A stretch of 64,000 nt of DNA from Micrasema longulum (Eukaryota; Arthropoda; Insecta; Trichoptera; Brachycentridae), in NCBI GenBank assembly GCA_022494885.1, contig JAGVSM010002426.1, positions 62,001 to 126,000 on the forward strand, in the 5' to 3' direction. The stretch's first letter is position 1, and every line of letters starts with the position of its first letter. Made by a program: the position numbers and the translations under genes. Below, in pieces: positions 49,166-61,800 of this stretch. Under the pieces are notes generated by a model. The model was not told where the DNA came from, did not search any database, and saw only the letters and a program-made list of their open reading frames with translations.

Positions 49166-50196
49166 GGCTGCGTGAGCTCGCGGGTTTAAAGGCAACTTGA
49201 GATAAGATTCTCCTGAGGCATGCGTACCATTAATTGATTAAATTGATTATTTAAAAAATAATTGCTCGCTGTCAGTTTGAGGAGTTATTCAATAATTATT
49301 AATAAAAACAAAATTATATTTCCGTCTACTCTGAAAAAAATTAGAAGGAGATGCTCGGAAAAATTAATATTTTATTCTTCCACCCACTCTTTTACCCAAA
49401 ATATTTTTCTATTTTTTACAAAGTTGTATTTAGAAAAATACGTCCTTGAACACCTTTTACTTCGAAGAACCCGAAAATCTTCTATCACTTTATCCTCTTT
49501 CTACCTTTTCCAAACAGTAAGCAACGCGGAGCTTAATTACGAAGTTTTCCGATAAAGGTTTTTTGCCAATCTCGAGTGTTGCGCAGATGGAGATACTTAC
49601 ATATATTGGGGAAGAAAATCCCCAATAAAAGTACCCTAATCTTCAATAATTATTGTGGTCTACTTCCATCCCTTTTTTGGGTTTTGATTTTTACCAACAT
49701 CGCTTTATCTTCCCAAAGTTTCCGATTTCCTCTTCATTGTCTCAGTTTATAATCAAACCTTTCTTTCTGTTCAAGACCAAGACTTTTTCGTGGAAAGGTA
49801 TTTTTCTCACATATATTATGTTAGAGAACAAATAAGTCCTTTCGTTGTAAATTATAATATTCAATAAGAGAGATTTTGAAATTCATACGCTACTCCGGAT
49901 TTTTATCAATTTTTATTTTTGTTCAATTATCAATGAAAAACTACTGAATCAATTACATTCAAAACGCATTTAAAACTTGTTTATTTATTATAAAATCTTC
50001 TATGTGGAAATATCGAGATATTATTTTTTTTAAATGTAGTGTTTGAAATCAGTATTGTTTGTGAACAAATCCGTTGCGTTTAGTATTTCTTTAAAAATAT
50101 ATATTAATGGTTATTTTATTTAATTATTGACTCCTGCGTTTTTCGTTAAATTTAAATGATTTCTTATGTATTAACATATACTTTACAACAATAATA
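49166..50196. other. AT-rich intronic stretch
   Basis: No exon or element was recognised. The 97-residue frame at 49262-49555 is low in similarity to anything known to me and lacks splice context. Confidence 0.5.
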
Positions 50197-50434
50197 ATAT
50201 TTTTTTATCAATATTCCTACAGAGATGAGGTAGAATTTTTTTCAAATTCAGGATTATCGATATTCGAGCGTTTACAGGGCTTATGACCTGTTATTGGCTG
50301 GGTTGAGTGGCCACTTTACGTTTTACAACATTCCCAATGACAGGTCATAAGCCCTGTAAACGCTCGAATATCGATAATCCTGAATTTGAAAAAAAATCTA
50401 CCTCATCTCTGTAGGAATATTGATAAAAAAATAT
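50197..50434. repeat. very long near-perfect palindrome containing Rep-1 sequence
   Basis: Arms 50197-50297 and 50334-50434 (101 bp each) are reverse complements with two mismatches. The 36-nt spacer includes agtggccact, itself a perfect palindrome. The inner part of each arm (tttacagggcttatgacctg) is Rep-1 sequence. The outer part (atcgatattcgagcg, agagatgaggtag) is not seen in other Rep-1 copies and probably reflects the host site. Confidence 0.92.
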
Positions 50435-50749
50435 ATACCTACTCCCCCTCGGGAGAAATCCAGATTTGTGTATGTACAAAAAATACACATACCAAAAAAA
50501 AAATAATTTTGTACAATAATAATAGCTTGCTTATCATTGCAGTGACTTATTATTCATGCTATCATCATTATATAATATACAAAGTACATTATATTTCACC
50601 GATATCGTGACAGATAAATATACTTGAACTATGAAACATCCAGTCTTAGACGTGTCTTAGAATAAGTGAAATTATTTCCTGGTTATTTAAAAAGTATAGA
50701 TCAAAGTACCACATAATTAAAAATTATAATCCAAAAAAGGGGTTACCAC

Positions 50750-51090
50750 AAAGTTTTATTAAGAGTGCGATTTTGCAGTGACTGTCAAGTCGTGAAAGTG
50801 AAGCACTCAACAATTGGGTGTGAAAAAATAAATGCAAGTGTTCTTCGAGAAAATTTTCACGTTTTTACTATGTCCGGTTGGCGAGAACGGGAATTTTTCT
50901 CTCGCTGGTTAATAATGGCTGGATTAGGGGCACGGGTTCCTCTGCAGGGCCGCGGCGGTAATGGTCCGGCCGACAAATTCCGTTTCAATTTGCCGGTTTT
51001 AAAAATAGTTAGGTGCGCGCTGAGGGCATTAATAATTTTAATCGCCAAAAACTCCGGCGGCGGCTTACGTGCAAATTAAATCCTACTTTA
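50750..51090. other. CpG-rich single-copy block in the intron downstream of the Rbp6 exon
   Basis: GC-rich DNA (ctgcagggccgcggcggtaa, ctccggcggcggcttacgtg) is embedded in AT-rich intron. A 104-residue frame crosses it, but an opposite-strand frame is open too and neither resembles a protein I know. Homeobox-type taattt cores (ttaataattttaatcg) flank the GC-rich core. It may be a regulatory element or an alternative promoter; only composition supports this. Confidence 0.35.
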
Positions 51091-51334
51091 TTACTCACTA
51101 CTTAAAACTGAGAAATGGTTCCACATGCCCACAACTTATGCACTGAAGAACCGAACTATTAAGAGCATTTTCAGCAGTTTTCTCATAAAGAGAGAAATAG
51201 AAAAATCTACTTTATATATTTTTAAAAATACAAAAAAGAATACCAGTTTTTGTATTTTTTTAGTTACAGATACTCTGACAGATTTTCATCAAAATAATGA
51301 ATTACCTTAAACGTGTTCACAATTATTTTTTTAT

Positions 51335-51630
51335 TACAATACTTTGAGTTTATCCAAATGTTTGTAGTACAAAACTAGATTTCACCCTCTAGGGAGTCAC
51401 CTAGGTTATGTCATTGGCTAGTTTAATTGACCACTTTACACAGTGTGTAACATTCACCGTTTTGTCTATGTTTGAACATCCATGTTTCTTTAATTTATCC
51501 ATCTGTTGATTTTAGTGAAATAACCACTTAAACCAGGTAATGACAGGTCATAAGCTCTGTAAATGCCTAGAATTCTATAAATTCCCTTTTCTAAAATGTT
51601 TTCTATTCTTGTTGTGATTTGTTAAGTATT
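51335..51630. repeat. Rep-1 copies 8-9, inverted pair
   Basis: 51335-51525 is reverse-oriented: tgagtttatccaaatgtttg, a ctctagggagtc block, ttacacagtgtgtaacattc, catctgttgattttagtga. From about 51526 the orientation flips to forward: cacttaaaccaggtaatgac, aggtcataagctctgtaaat, gcctagaattct, ttcccttttctaaaatgttt. This is the same head-to-head style as at 25.3-25.9 kb. Confidence 0.6.
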
Positions 51631-53519
51631 TTTTCCTTTTTTAAATCTTAGATTTAAACGAAATAACGTCATTATCACTACCATTAAGTTAAGATTTTTC
51701 TCATCTCTTTCCAAAATTTTTATGCGTTTCTCTAAATTCTGGTGTAAAATCATAGTTCTTTTAGAATTTTTTTTAATTCAATAATGTATTTTATATGTAC
51801 TATACTATACTATACCCTCGTACATAAGAATGCTTCTTGTCGAAATATTCATGCGGTTTCAATAAAGTTTCTAGTTATATGATATATTAAATGAAGACTA
51901 TCAATGAAGATGTATAAATTGTTACAAGATTTCTTTTGATATTATGAACAATACTTTACGTGCTACTTTACAAGCCACGATTCCTCTTTCAGGTTAAAAA
52001 AATGTTTTCTTAAAACTTTTAATTTGTATCTCTATTGTTTACAATTCAAGTTGAGTTTTGTATTATTTCATCGAAGATATTTTCTTTCAATAAAGTGAGA
52101 GTCCCTTTATTGCACAATCAGTCTTCTTAATAACGCTTTTGGAGCTATTCCTTTTCACTTCCTTTAGATTTTTCACAAACACCACGGACCGTAACGCCTC
52201 CCTTTTTCTTTATAAAATGATGCCAATATCATATCTCAAATATTTTAGAACTCATTGCTAAAGGAACGAGAGAATATCGGATGTATTCTACCGTCCTTTA
52301 CAAACCCTAAAAACTTTTTCACTGAAAAGAAAGTCACTTCCTACAGCACGCATTTGCGTCAACTTAAACCTTTTGTATTTAAACATCTCGAGAAATTTTA
52401 CAAAATAAGGTCCTTCATAATCCAACAAATCTATTTTCAATGATAAAAAAGCATTTTTATAAAAAACTTAATTTTAATTCAGAGAAATTTTCATTCTACA
52501 TAAATGTTCATTACATAACCTCACTTTTGGCAATTTTATTAGTAAGTAATACGTATGTATTTGTCATTTTTTTATAATTATCATCATTAATATAAATTAA
52601 TTAATTTACCACAGTAACATTAAAAATAACAAAATATTTAAGGCGTTTTTTTAAAACAACATATCAAAACTGGATCCTTCGAGCAATAGTTCGATATTAT
52701 TAAGATATAATTTTCCGATTCCAAACTTTCAAAATTTTCCTTCTTTTAAAAAACACGCACTATCCTAGATTCAAACTTAAGATATGAACTCTTTTTTTCT
52801 ATGATATACTTTGTTGCTCTTCAATAATAAGGAGTATTTTCTTTTAGTTTATAATTACTATAAAAAAAAATACCATATAATCTTTTAGAGAATGTTTTAT
52901 TTTCTCTTTCTTATGTTACCCAAAAATATTATAACTCTCTGTTTATTATGGGAGCAAAAATTTATTAACCTTTTCTTCTATACCCACAAACAGGCCATGC
53001 TATGTGGGATTTTTTTCTTTACTATTTTTACTATTAATATGTATTTCATTGCTTTGAACTATCCTTTATTTTTTGAATACTCTGTTTAGCCTTTTATGTT
53101 TATTGTAAAAAAACAAAAAATAAAGATACTTTTCAACAGTAGGAGTATTTGCCTCTTAAACATAATTTTAATGACAGGAAAGATGTCAATCTCCAATGTG
53201 ATAATGTTTAACTCGAGGCAGGTCGGTTCTGGAAGCCGGAAGGTAAAATAGTCCGTGCTGATGCTGTCGGAGATTAAATATCAGGAACATAAAAATTGAT
53301 ACTCTCTAAAATGGCTGAGTTCTCAATAAAACCTCTTATTAGTCTGAAAAATAGGTCAGTTTGAACCCGTCCCTTTAAAGTTGCAAACTGTTGGTCCCAA
53401 GCATGCACAAGAGGAATACAGTGGGATAAAGCCATGGATAACTACTATACTCCCCCACGTAGAGATACCTCAGATTTTTTAACCATCCCCAACATGAACG
53501 AATATCTCATATAATACTA
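51631..53519. other. AT-rich intronic stretch
   Basis: No exon or element was recognised. 52100-52210 is slightly less AT-rich. The 53200-53470 patch (gcaggtcggttctggaagcc; gggataaagccatggataac) is unidentified. Confidence 0.45.
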
Positions 53520-53690
53520 CTTTTATACCCCTATCCGCATCTGATAGTGCACAGAACACGTAACGTCATTTTAACACAAAATGCAGCAATCGTCTGTTAC
53601 ATAAAGGTTAGGTGTCTTACGGGCCAGGTACCAGTACAGAGATATTTAAATATTGCTGTGCACCTTCAAAACATTTTTTTCACATCAGCT
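53520..53690 (-). mobile_element. SINE-A copy 6 (head missing)
   Basis: The forward strand has cccctatccgcatctgatag, tgcacagaacacg, gttacataaaggttaggtgt, cttacgggccaggtaccagt, and an aaatattgctgtgcaccttc block: the same order as the body of the copies at 9.0 and 31.9 kb. No box B is visible at its right end. Confidence 0.55.
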
Positions 53691-54425
53691 TTACTAGAAA
53701 TTAAATGATGATAATAAAACTCCTACCTCTATTGTAGGATTAAATAAATTGCATGCATTCTATGATTTAGATTTTCAAAATATTGTTGATTGAATGTTTT
53801 CAAATTTAAAAATATTATTTTTGAATTATCTGTTTTACACAAGGGCCGCCGAAATAAATCTGAAAAAAGCTAGTAATTTATCTCTGAATAGGCGCAAGAA
53901 GCATTTCAGTCTTTCTGCTTACCTCTAAAGAGAAATGCTGAATGTTAGAAGTAGTTGTCGATATCAGGGTATAGTTTTAAAACAATTTTTCTCGCCACTT
54001 GGGATGCGTCAACAAGGTAACATCTACGCCATTGCCAACGTTTTGTACCTATGCCTATGTACGTATGAGGCAACAGCTGAATACAAACTAGCGTGGAAAC
54101 AATACCCCGGTCAAAATGAGAGGTTTCCATAACACCGCTACCCCCAGAATATAAATGAACCCCACAATATTGATTTTGCGGACATAACAAGTGATATTTT
54201 TCATACATTTATATATATATATCAACATAAGGCTCTTGGTCTCATAGAAATAGGAATGCGTTTTATTTTGCAATATGTCTGTACCTATTCGTATGTTTAT
54301 AAAAAATAAAAATAAAAAATTTTAAAAAGATATAAGCGTTTATTTAAATTATCTCAATATTCTTATTTTGGTGGCCATTTTCAACGAGTTGTAAATAATT
54401 CATAATTATAAAATGAAAATCAAGT

Positions 54426-54499
54426 TGGGGTAGAGTGGGTTCAAACCTCGGACATCTGATCCATGAGTCCGCAACACTAGCCACGGGACCACACCCCGG
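54426..54499 (-). mobile_element. tRNA-like SINE head (fourth type)
   Basis: The reverse strand reads ggggtgtggtcccgtggcta, gtgttgcgg (box A region), then ccgaggtttgaacccactct (box B) about 35 nt on. ggggt...acccc at the two ends can pair like an acceptor stem. The anticodon position is ambiguous, and the TPsiC/box B region is imperfect. No body shared with SINE-A, -B or -C follows. A decayed tRNA gene is the alternative. Confidence 0.5.
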
Positions 54500-54659
54500 T
54501 ATGTGTAATGCTATTTTTTTATTTACTAATAAAACTTTAGTGCCACCTCCATTGACAGGCGACAAAAGCCGGTGTCAGATAATCTTTTTTAGGACATTTT
54601 CTCCTTTTAAAAATAGTTCAAATCTGAGCTAGAAAATGAAACTATGGTAATATGAAAAA

Positions 54660-55790
54660 AGAATATCAAAAACTACACATCAATAAGCTTACTCAGCGTA
54701 TCATACTAACATACAACGAAAATTATAACAAAACCTTTGACATTAAAATTCCACTATCTTGTATATCAAGCAAGATTCCGAAAAGGATATAGTACTATTG
54801 ATCATATACATATATACTATTCGTTCACAAATAGGAAAGAGAGCAGAATATAATTTACCACTTTGTTAGGGTATGTAGACTACCAGAAAGCTTTAGATTC
54901 CATCGAAACATAGGATATAATGGCAGGTATAGTACCAGGCACGTTTTGACTCAAGATGTACATTCCTTATAAAAAATCCGTTCAAATGTTCAACTTATAA
55001 TCCAGGACTTTCAACAAGGACTGGTTGATTCACAAGATGCAGGTCAAAAGATGAATCCGACTGAGACGCACAATATCCCCAAATTTTTTTATATTGGCAC
55101 TTTAATATATTTTCAATAAGCTAAATTTGGAAAATAAAGGAATCTGCATTGACGGAAAAATACCTAAACCATGTACGTTTTGTTTATTGTATTTTGCTTT
55201 CAAACAGTAAGCCGGAGGAATCAACCAAAATGCTAAAAGAGTTGAACGAGTTGTCCAAGTACGTGGACCTGAGTAAACCTGGCAAAAATTAAAGTGATGG
55301 GGGAAGAATATTTTAAATGAGAGTTGAAGGTATTAAAATAAAAAATCCGACAAGACCGAGAAACCAGACTGCAGATATTAAAAAAGGAATTGGGCGGCGT
55401 TTGGAAAAATGATATACCCTAAACAAAACTGGAAAATACCTATCAACCGAATGAGAAAAGCAAATGAAGCATGTGTGCTGTCGGTGTTACGTATGGCCTA
55501 AAAATCGACACACTATCCAAACAAAGCGTCTAGAAACTACAAATGATACAAAGAGCCATTTTTTTCCGATCGGAAAATAATTGAGAAACGGAGTCAGAAA
55601 CGAAAGGATAAGAAGAAAAACAAAAGTTACTGACCACATTCACATTCATAAGCCTGTTGACGCGAAGACCTCGAACAACAAAAAGAATTGCAGGGCAACC
55701 ACAACTAAGGTGAAGAGATGACCAAGGACAGCAGGTCGGTATGACCTGGATGCAGCCTGCGCAGAACAAGGTGACATGAAAGCGAATGAA
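54660..55790 (+). mobile_element. decayed RTE-clade non-LTR retrotransposon
   Basis: Successive forward-strand pieces follow RTE reverse-transcriptase order: QARFRKGYSTIDHIH (AGFR.G.ST.DHI), then GYVDYQKALDS (VDY.KAFDS, first catalytic Asp), then LNLENKGICIDGK, then SKPEESTKMLKELNEL, and near the end TRRPRTTKRIAGQPQ followed by RDD (the R..GRP..RW.DD ending). The FADD motif expected between LNLENKG and SKPEE is gone: DNA encoding RFVYCILLSN occupies the place. Stops and frameshifts are frequent, so it is long dead. Confidence 0.75.
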
Positions 55791-55800
55791 TAATTGAATG

Positions 55801-58800
55801 CCGATTTTTATTGGTTACAATTATAAGCCTACTATTTCAATCATTTTTTCAACTATATATTTACACTGTGTGTTATTTGAGGTGTAGTATTTTGAAAAAG
55901 TGAATCTTTTTTTGGATCACCATGATTCTTTAAAAATTTTCAAATATTCAAGCTTTTTGTTTTTATAATATTTTCATTTCGTGTGTAAATAATGTATTTT
56001 ATTTGATTAATTGAAAATATACCAAAACATATATTTAAATAATATAAATATGAACCTCCGTTTACAACTTACATCAAACAGTTGACGTGCTCAAATAACA
56101 TAACACTTATTCTTCTCGAATAAATTAAATTATTTTATTTTTAAATTTTTGCTGAAATATGTTAAATTCAACATAATAAATTACTTTAATTGTATGTATT
56201 ATCTCTGCATTGTTTTAAAATGCGGAATTTTATTTATTATCACGTAATTATTGCCCTAAAGGATCTTATTTGAATGTAAATGGCCTATCCTGTGCTGGAA
56301 ATATTCGTGGTTTATTGTTAATCTGTATTTCGTATCGCCGGAAGGATCCTGAGGTAGAAATAGGCAAGTCACGCACTTTTGTGGGGGTGAGCACAAATAC
56401 AATATGCAATTAAGGAGAGCCAGGAAATGGGCAAGATTGACGGCGCAACATAAGTCATTCGAATTTATGTTTCTACATTCTTTATCCACTTTCGTGATGC
56501 CTTTTGAAAACGTAATCAGATTTGATACATAAAACATCGGATGAAATTGGAATTATAAATAAACCATAAAACATGTGATAATATGTTCATAAATCAAGTA
56601 CGTCAAATGAAAAGTTTTGAGTTTTATACAACCGACACTACAGTTAATTATATGTATGTACAAAATGTTCAACAAAATAACAATACTGACAGGTAGAACG
56701 GGTAAAAAATAATAGTCTTGTTGTAATAAATAGTATAATATTGGTGAAATACTACATATTATGCTTACCTATTTTTATTACAAATGAAGCATTTTTGTGG
56801 CTAACTCAAAAAATGCTTTTATGTAGATTCATAAATTCTGTCCATCGATATAATGAGTTGTAAAAATAAACTGTTGATTGGAGTTTTCTGCCTAGTCTTT
56901 TTTTGCACAAAATAGAAGTCTGCAAAAACACTTAATGTTCAATGAACAAAAATAAAAACAAACCTAAAAGTAGGTATTATTATTTTATACTTGCGTATTT
57001 TTACCTTAAATGAATACTGTTTTTATTTTCAACGTAAAAAAAAGGAATGATTTATTTCCTTGAAGCAAAAGTCGTAATTTTTGCACTTCAATTTTACTTT
57101 ATTTCAAAATCTATCTACGTATGATACGCCGAAGTTGAATGCGTAAATACGATCGAACCAAAATATACGGACAATATTTCCAAGTAAAGCTTGTGTAATA
57201 ATAAGGAGGTGTGTGTACACGTGTGTGCATACGTAAAAGTTGACCACAGCCACCGCAAAACATCATAAACTCCATCAAAAACTCGCCCTTCATGTTTGCT
57301 TAAAGGATTTTCTCGCTCACATACAAAGAACCTAACCAAACAGTTGCTTCTCCCTTCGCACAAATCTCTACGTAAACTGCGAAACACCTTTCCAAGGACT
57401 AAAACAATCAACATTTAATTTTGGCAAACGGTGTGGGTTGAACTTTGTTCGGATTCCCGAATGTTAATTCCTAGAAAAGGTGGGTCGCTCCAACTCTTAG
57501 AGTGATGGAGTCGGACGTACTTAATGACAACATATCTGCACAAATGGATACAGTCTTATACCGATTAATAAAATTTTGATTAATGCGTCTTAAACAAAAA
57601 TGCGTTTGTTCTCGTAGCTTTTATATTCTGATTGAGTAAGAAATTATGCAATTATTTTATTTATTTTTATTTTATTAGGGAAATCAACAGTTCTACATAC
57701 ATATTTTTAGTAAACAAACAGATATAGTGTATAAACTCAGAACTAATAACAGATTTCCACATAGTATACAAAGTTAGTAAAGAAAATATATATTACATAT
57801 CAAATAAACACATACAATTTATATACATATAAAAATGTTATTTTCATGTACTCAATAATCAAAGATTTTTAAAATATTAATTTTAAGAACATTAAGTTAC
57901 TGTAAATTGGGCGAGATAAGGACAAAAATGCTTGAAGAGAGGATAAGGAGAGGGGGGGAAGATGTACATATTTATTATTATTATGTCTACTAAGTTACAT
58001 AATACATTTAATGACTTAATTCTTAAATATAATTGGTTGTTACATGATGTTGGGTAATAGATAATGTTATGTGTGTGAAATACAACCAGAACCCTACACG
58101 AATGCTCTCTTCTCTCAGGTAAAAATCTTGAACATGAAAGTCGATCAGAGATTATTTTATTAAAGAAATATTTTCGTAGTTATAATACAAACTTTAATAT
58201 TCTTTTAAATCAATCGAGTAAAATATTTTTAAAAAAAACACTGCAGTAATTATGGTGCTACAGTATTCTGATCATAATTTAACAGTCAAATTACTAAATT
58301 ATAAAAAAAATACTTTACATTATAGTGTTTTAAACAATTCGTACCTAAGTTATTTGTAATTGAGTTAAGTATTCTTGACATAACCTGTTATTTAAACAAA
58401 CAAAAACAATAAAACGGCTTTGATATAAACTGTAATTTTTGCAACATTTCTTTGACAAGAATGTAATTTTATTTAATAATAAAAGTTTTTTCATAAAAAA
58501 TACACAAAAACGTATGCGGTTGTCAGGTTAGCGTTCTTTTAGAGCAAAATCAACAGCATTCATAATACACTTGTAAACAGAATATGCACATAAAATTTTA
58601 CTCCGTCCTGGCTGATTCGAGGGGGGTATATATGCACAAGTGCAGGCTAAGTAGACTCGACTTAAAAATTAATTAACCACATGACCCACGTAATCTGCTC
58701 TCCCTACATCCCCTCCGACCCTTTCTACCCATCTTCTGAATAGAGGAGCTAGAAAATGCTGCTACATTAAGTACTTTTTAAAAATAGTATCTGCTTTTAA

Positions 58801-61800
58801 ATGTTCATTAAAGCCATGATAGCGTTTTTATTTTTAAAAAAATTCAAATGAAATTAACTTCACATTAAGATTTAAATTACTGATAATCATTTTCAAGTAA
58901 AAACATATTGAACTTATATTTTACTTTTCCATCACATAAAACTTGTACTTTTGAGTATTCTAATTAATAAAAAAATAAAAAAAATAATTGTATGTAACCA
59001 CTGGAGACGTGCCGGCCTCTTCGGCAGGTTACTAATTACACTAGCATGCAAAACCCACACAGTAAAACCTTCAACATAAATACACAAAAAAATAAAATCA
59101 AGGGGCTGATTGGACCCATTCTTTTAGTAGCTAATACTAACGTGCACGTTGACCAAAACGTTTGACCACAAAATGATTGCTTTCAATATTACTAATATTT
59201 CATTCATATTTTCTTTTATCTATCCCAACATACTCATGCAATAAAAATGGATTTTTCAAAATATGCTTGTTAGAAGATGAAAATGAAAATTGGTTAAATA
59301 TACAAATAAAAGTACTTTTTTTATGAATTGGTGCAAATATTAACTTTATGTATCATTATTAGAATCATTTCAAAAATTGACATTCCGTTACTCATAATAC
59401 ATGCTGCAAGTTTATAAATAACTATATTGTAAACATTTTATTTTTGTTTTTTTAACTATGATTGTAGATATACCTATAATTATTTACCGATCACCATATG
59501 TTTTTGTTTTTTTTTTTTTTATAATCTATATAACATATATAAACATATTTTTTTCTCCTTTTTCGATGAATTTTGAAATTAATACATTTTAGCAGCATCT
59601 GCCACTCAACTAGAACTGAATTCATATTCAATAATGCCCAAATCTATTAGCGCTCTTCAAGGTACCTGGACGAACGACTCGTCAAGTACCTCCGTTTAGT
59701 TGCAACAATTCTCGAACGGTATACTCGTATAATGCTATTCTTAATCGACTTCATGTACTCGGCAATAACTATTCTGACATTGCTGATATATATAATATGA
59801 AGTACAGTTTATATAAATCAACTCTTTTTAATTATTTCAAAGATGGTGAACTGTAACTTACATTAGTCAAGCTATAGTTATGTACCTATATTATATTTTT
59901 AAAATTTTGATTGCTTTCTCTTTCCTTTTTTTTCAAGTTTTTGTATATTTTTATGAACATGTATTATATGTTTTTTGGATTTTTATTTTTAACTTTGAAA
60001 AAAAATTAAATATTTTAAACTTAGATTTTGTAATTTTGTATTTTTTTGTTCAATGCAATTATGTTTAAAGATATAGGTACCTACCTGTCCTTTTTTCAAA
60101 AAAAATCTTTAAAAACATTTTTCGTACTTTTTAATTTTTATATTCCTTTTATTTATTTTTTTTTATTCCTTATAATGGCTTTTTATTTTTTAAAACAATA
60201 TGATAGCATGTTTACTGAATGAAACCATTGTAATATAATATATAAATATAAACTTTTTATGCTTTTTTTTCCTCGTTTATTTACTGTTTATTATTTATAG
60301 GGTTTATTTCTACACAGTTTGTATTTTTTGTAAAGTAAAAGGCACTACGTGCCGTGAATATTGATAAATAAGAAAGCAAATAAATTTAATTTTACAAAAA
60401 TAATATTTAAAATAAATATCAGTTAGATGGTACCTTTCTTAAATCTAATTTGAAATATTTCAATTATGATTTTTATCTCCTTTTTCCTGTGTCATGTTTG
60501 GTATCATATTGATATCGAAACACGCAATGTTGGCTCTGTAATTGTTTTAGTCCTATAGGTTAACTAAAACATTAAAAAAATATTTGTTCAACAATCCAGT
60601 TCTTGTCTACAAAAATTTGGACAAACTCAAAATATTGTTAATATTATTTCAAATTAAACTCATTATTTTTAGAAAACACTTAATTGAAATATTTTATGGA
60701 ACCAGGAGTTTGTTAATCGATCCATATTGCAAAAAGTTAAAATTTTTGTCAAATATGTAAGTTGAATTAAGGTTTTTAAAAAATAATTTTCTTGATTTAA
60801 CATATGATGTACATATATTCGTCTTTATTGTTTTAAGCTCTCCGTTCATGATTGCATTTTTCCATCAAATACAAGAGAGTAGAAAACTCCAGTGTTGTAA
60901 AAAGGAATATAAAATGTGTCCTTCACGTATATGCACTCGCATCCTTACTGATATGCACTTAGATCAAAAATGTTCCCTCCATGTGCCACTCTTCCGGAAT
61001 ACATCGAAGTGTTTGCCTCTAGATTGAAACTCTATTTTACTATTTACATACATAGAACTAAACAGGTTCCCTGAGCTTGTTGGTGTCGACAAGATACGAT
61101 AAAACGTACACAGCACTATTCCTACATAATGCACTTTTTATTCGTTTGGCGAAAAGATTTACCTTTTACACAATGATTTATACTCGTACAAGAAAATAAA
61201 ATGTATTTGCTTACTTTCATTTTTTATTTTTCGGGTCATTTAAATTTACTTTCGTTTCGGTTTTTGTAAAGCTCTGTAACAAAGCTTTCAAAGAAGATGT
61301 TTAATCTTATTATCAAACATCTGCAACTTTGTTATTATTTGAGTAACCCGCACAATGAAACCCTTATACTTGTTTTATTACGATGATGGGAAAATGGTGT
61401 TCATTAAACTGGTTGTTTAAGACACGGTGGCACATTCTCTGAATTCCCACAATATTCTCTAATTACGAAGCGGAACCAATGCTAGGCGAAATTTCCTTCG
61501 GATGCAGTATGTTTGAAATAAATTTAAACAGCTTGTAAAATGTAACAATTTGTCGAGAGGGAGGTTTCCCTCAATTGCAATGCGCTTAAGCCTTTCAATC
61601 ACATTATTCCACTGCGCTTTACGCCGTTTTGCCAGCACGTCTACTTTTTACTTGTAAACTTGGCATCGAAACTGTTCAATCAGCGAAACAGCCCTCAGCT
61701 GACTCGTTAGGTAGTGATCACTCCGGGAGCATCTAGAACGATTGTTCTAACCCTTTAAGATAGTCTGTTGCAGCTGCACCACTGACCAAAGCGTATCGTC

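Noticed and set aside
50765..51079. 104-residue open frame on the + strand
   Set aside because: It lies in a GC-rich block where the opposite strand is also open. It has no similarity to a known protein, no splice sites, and a composition unlike the genuine exon.
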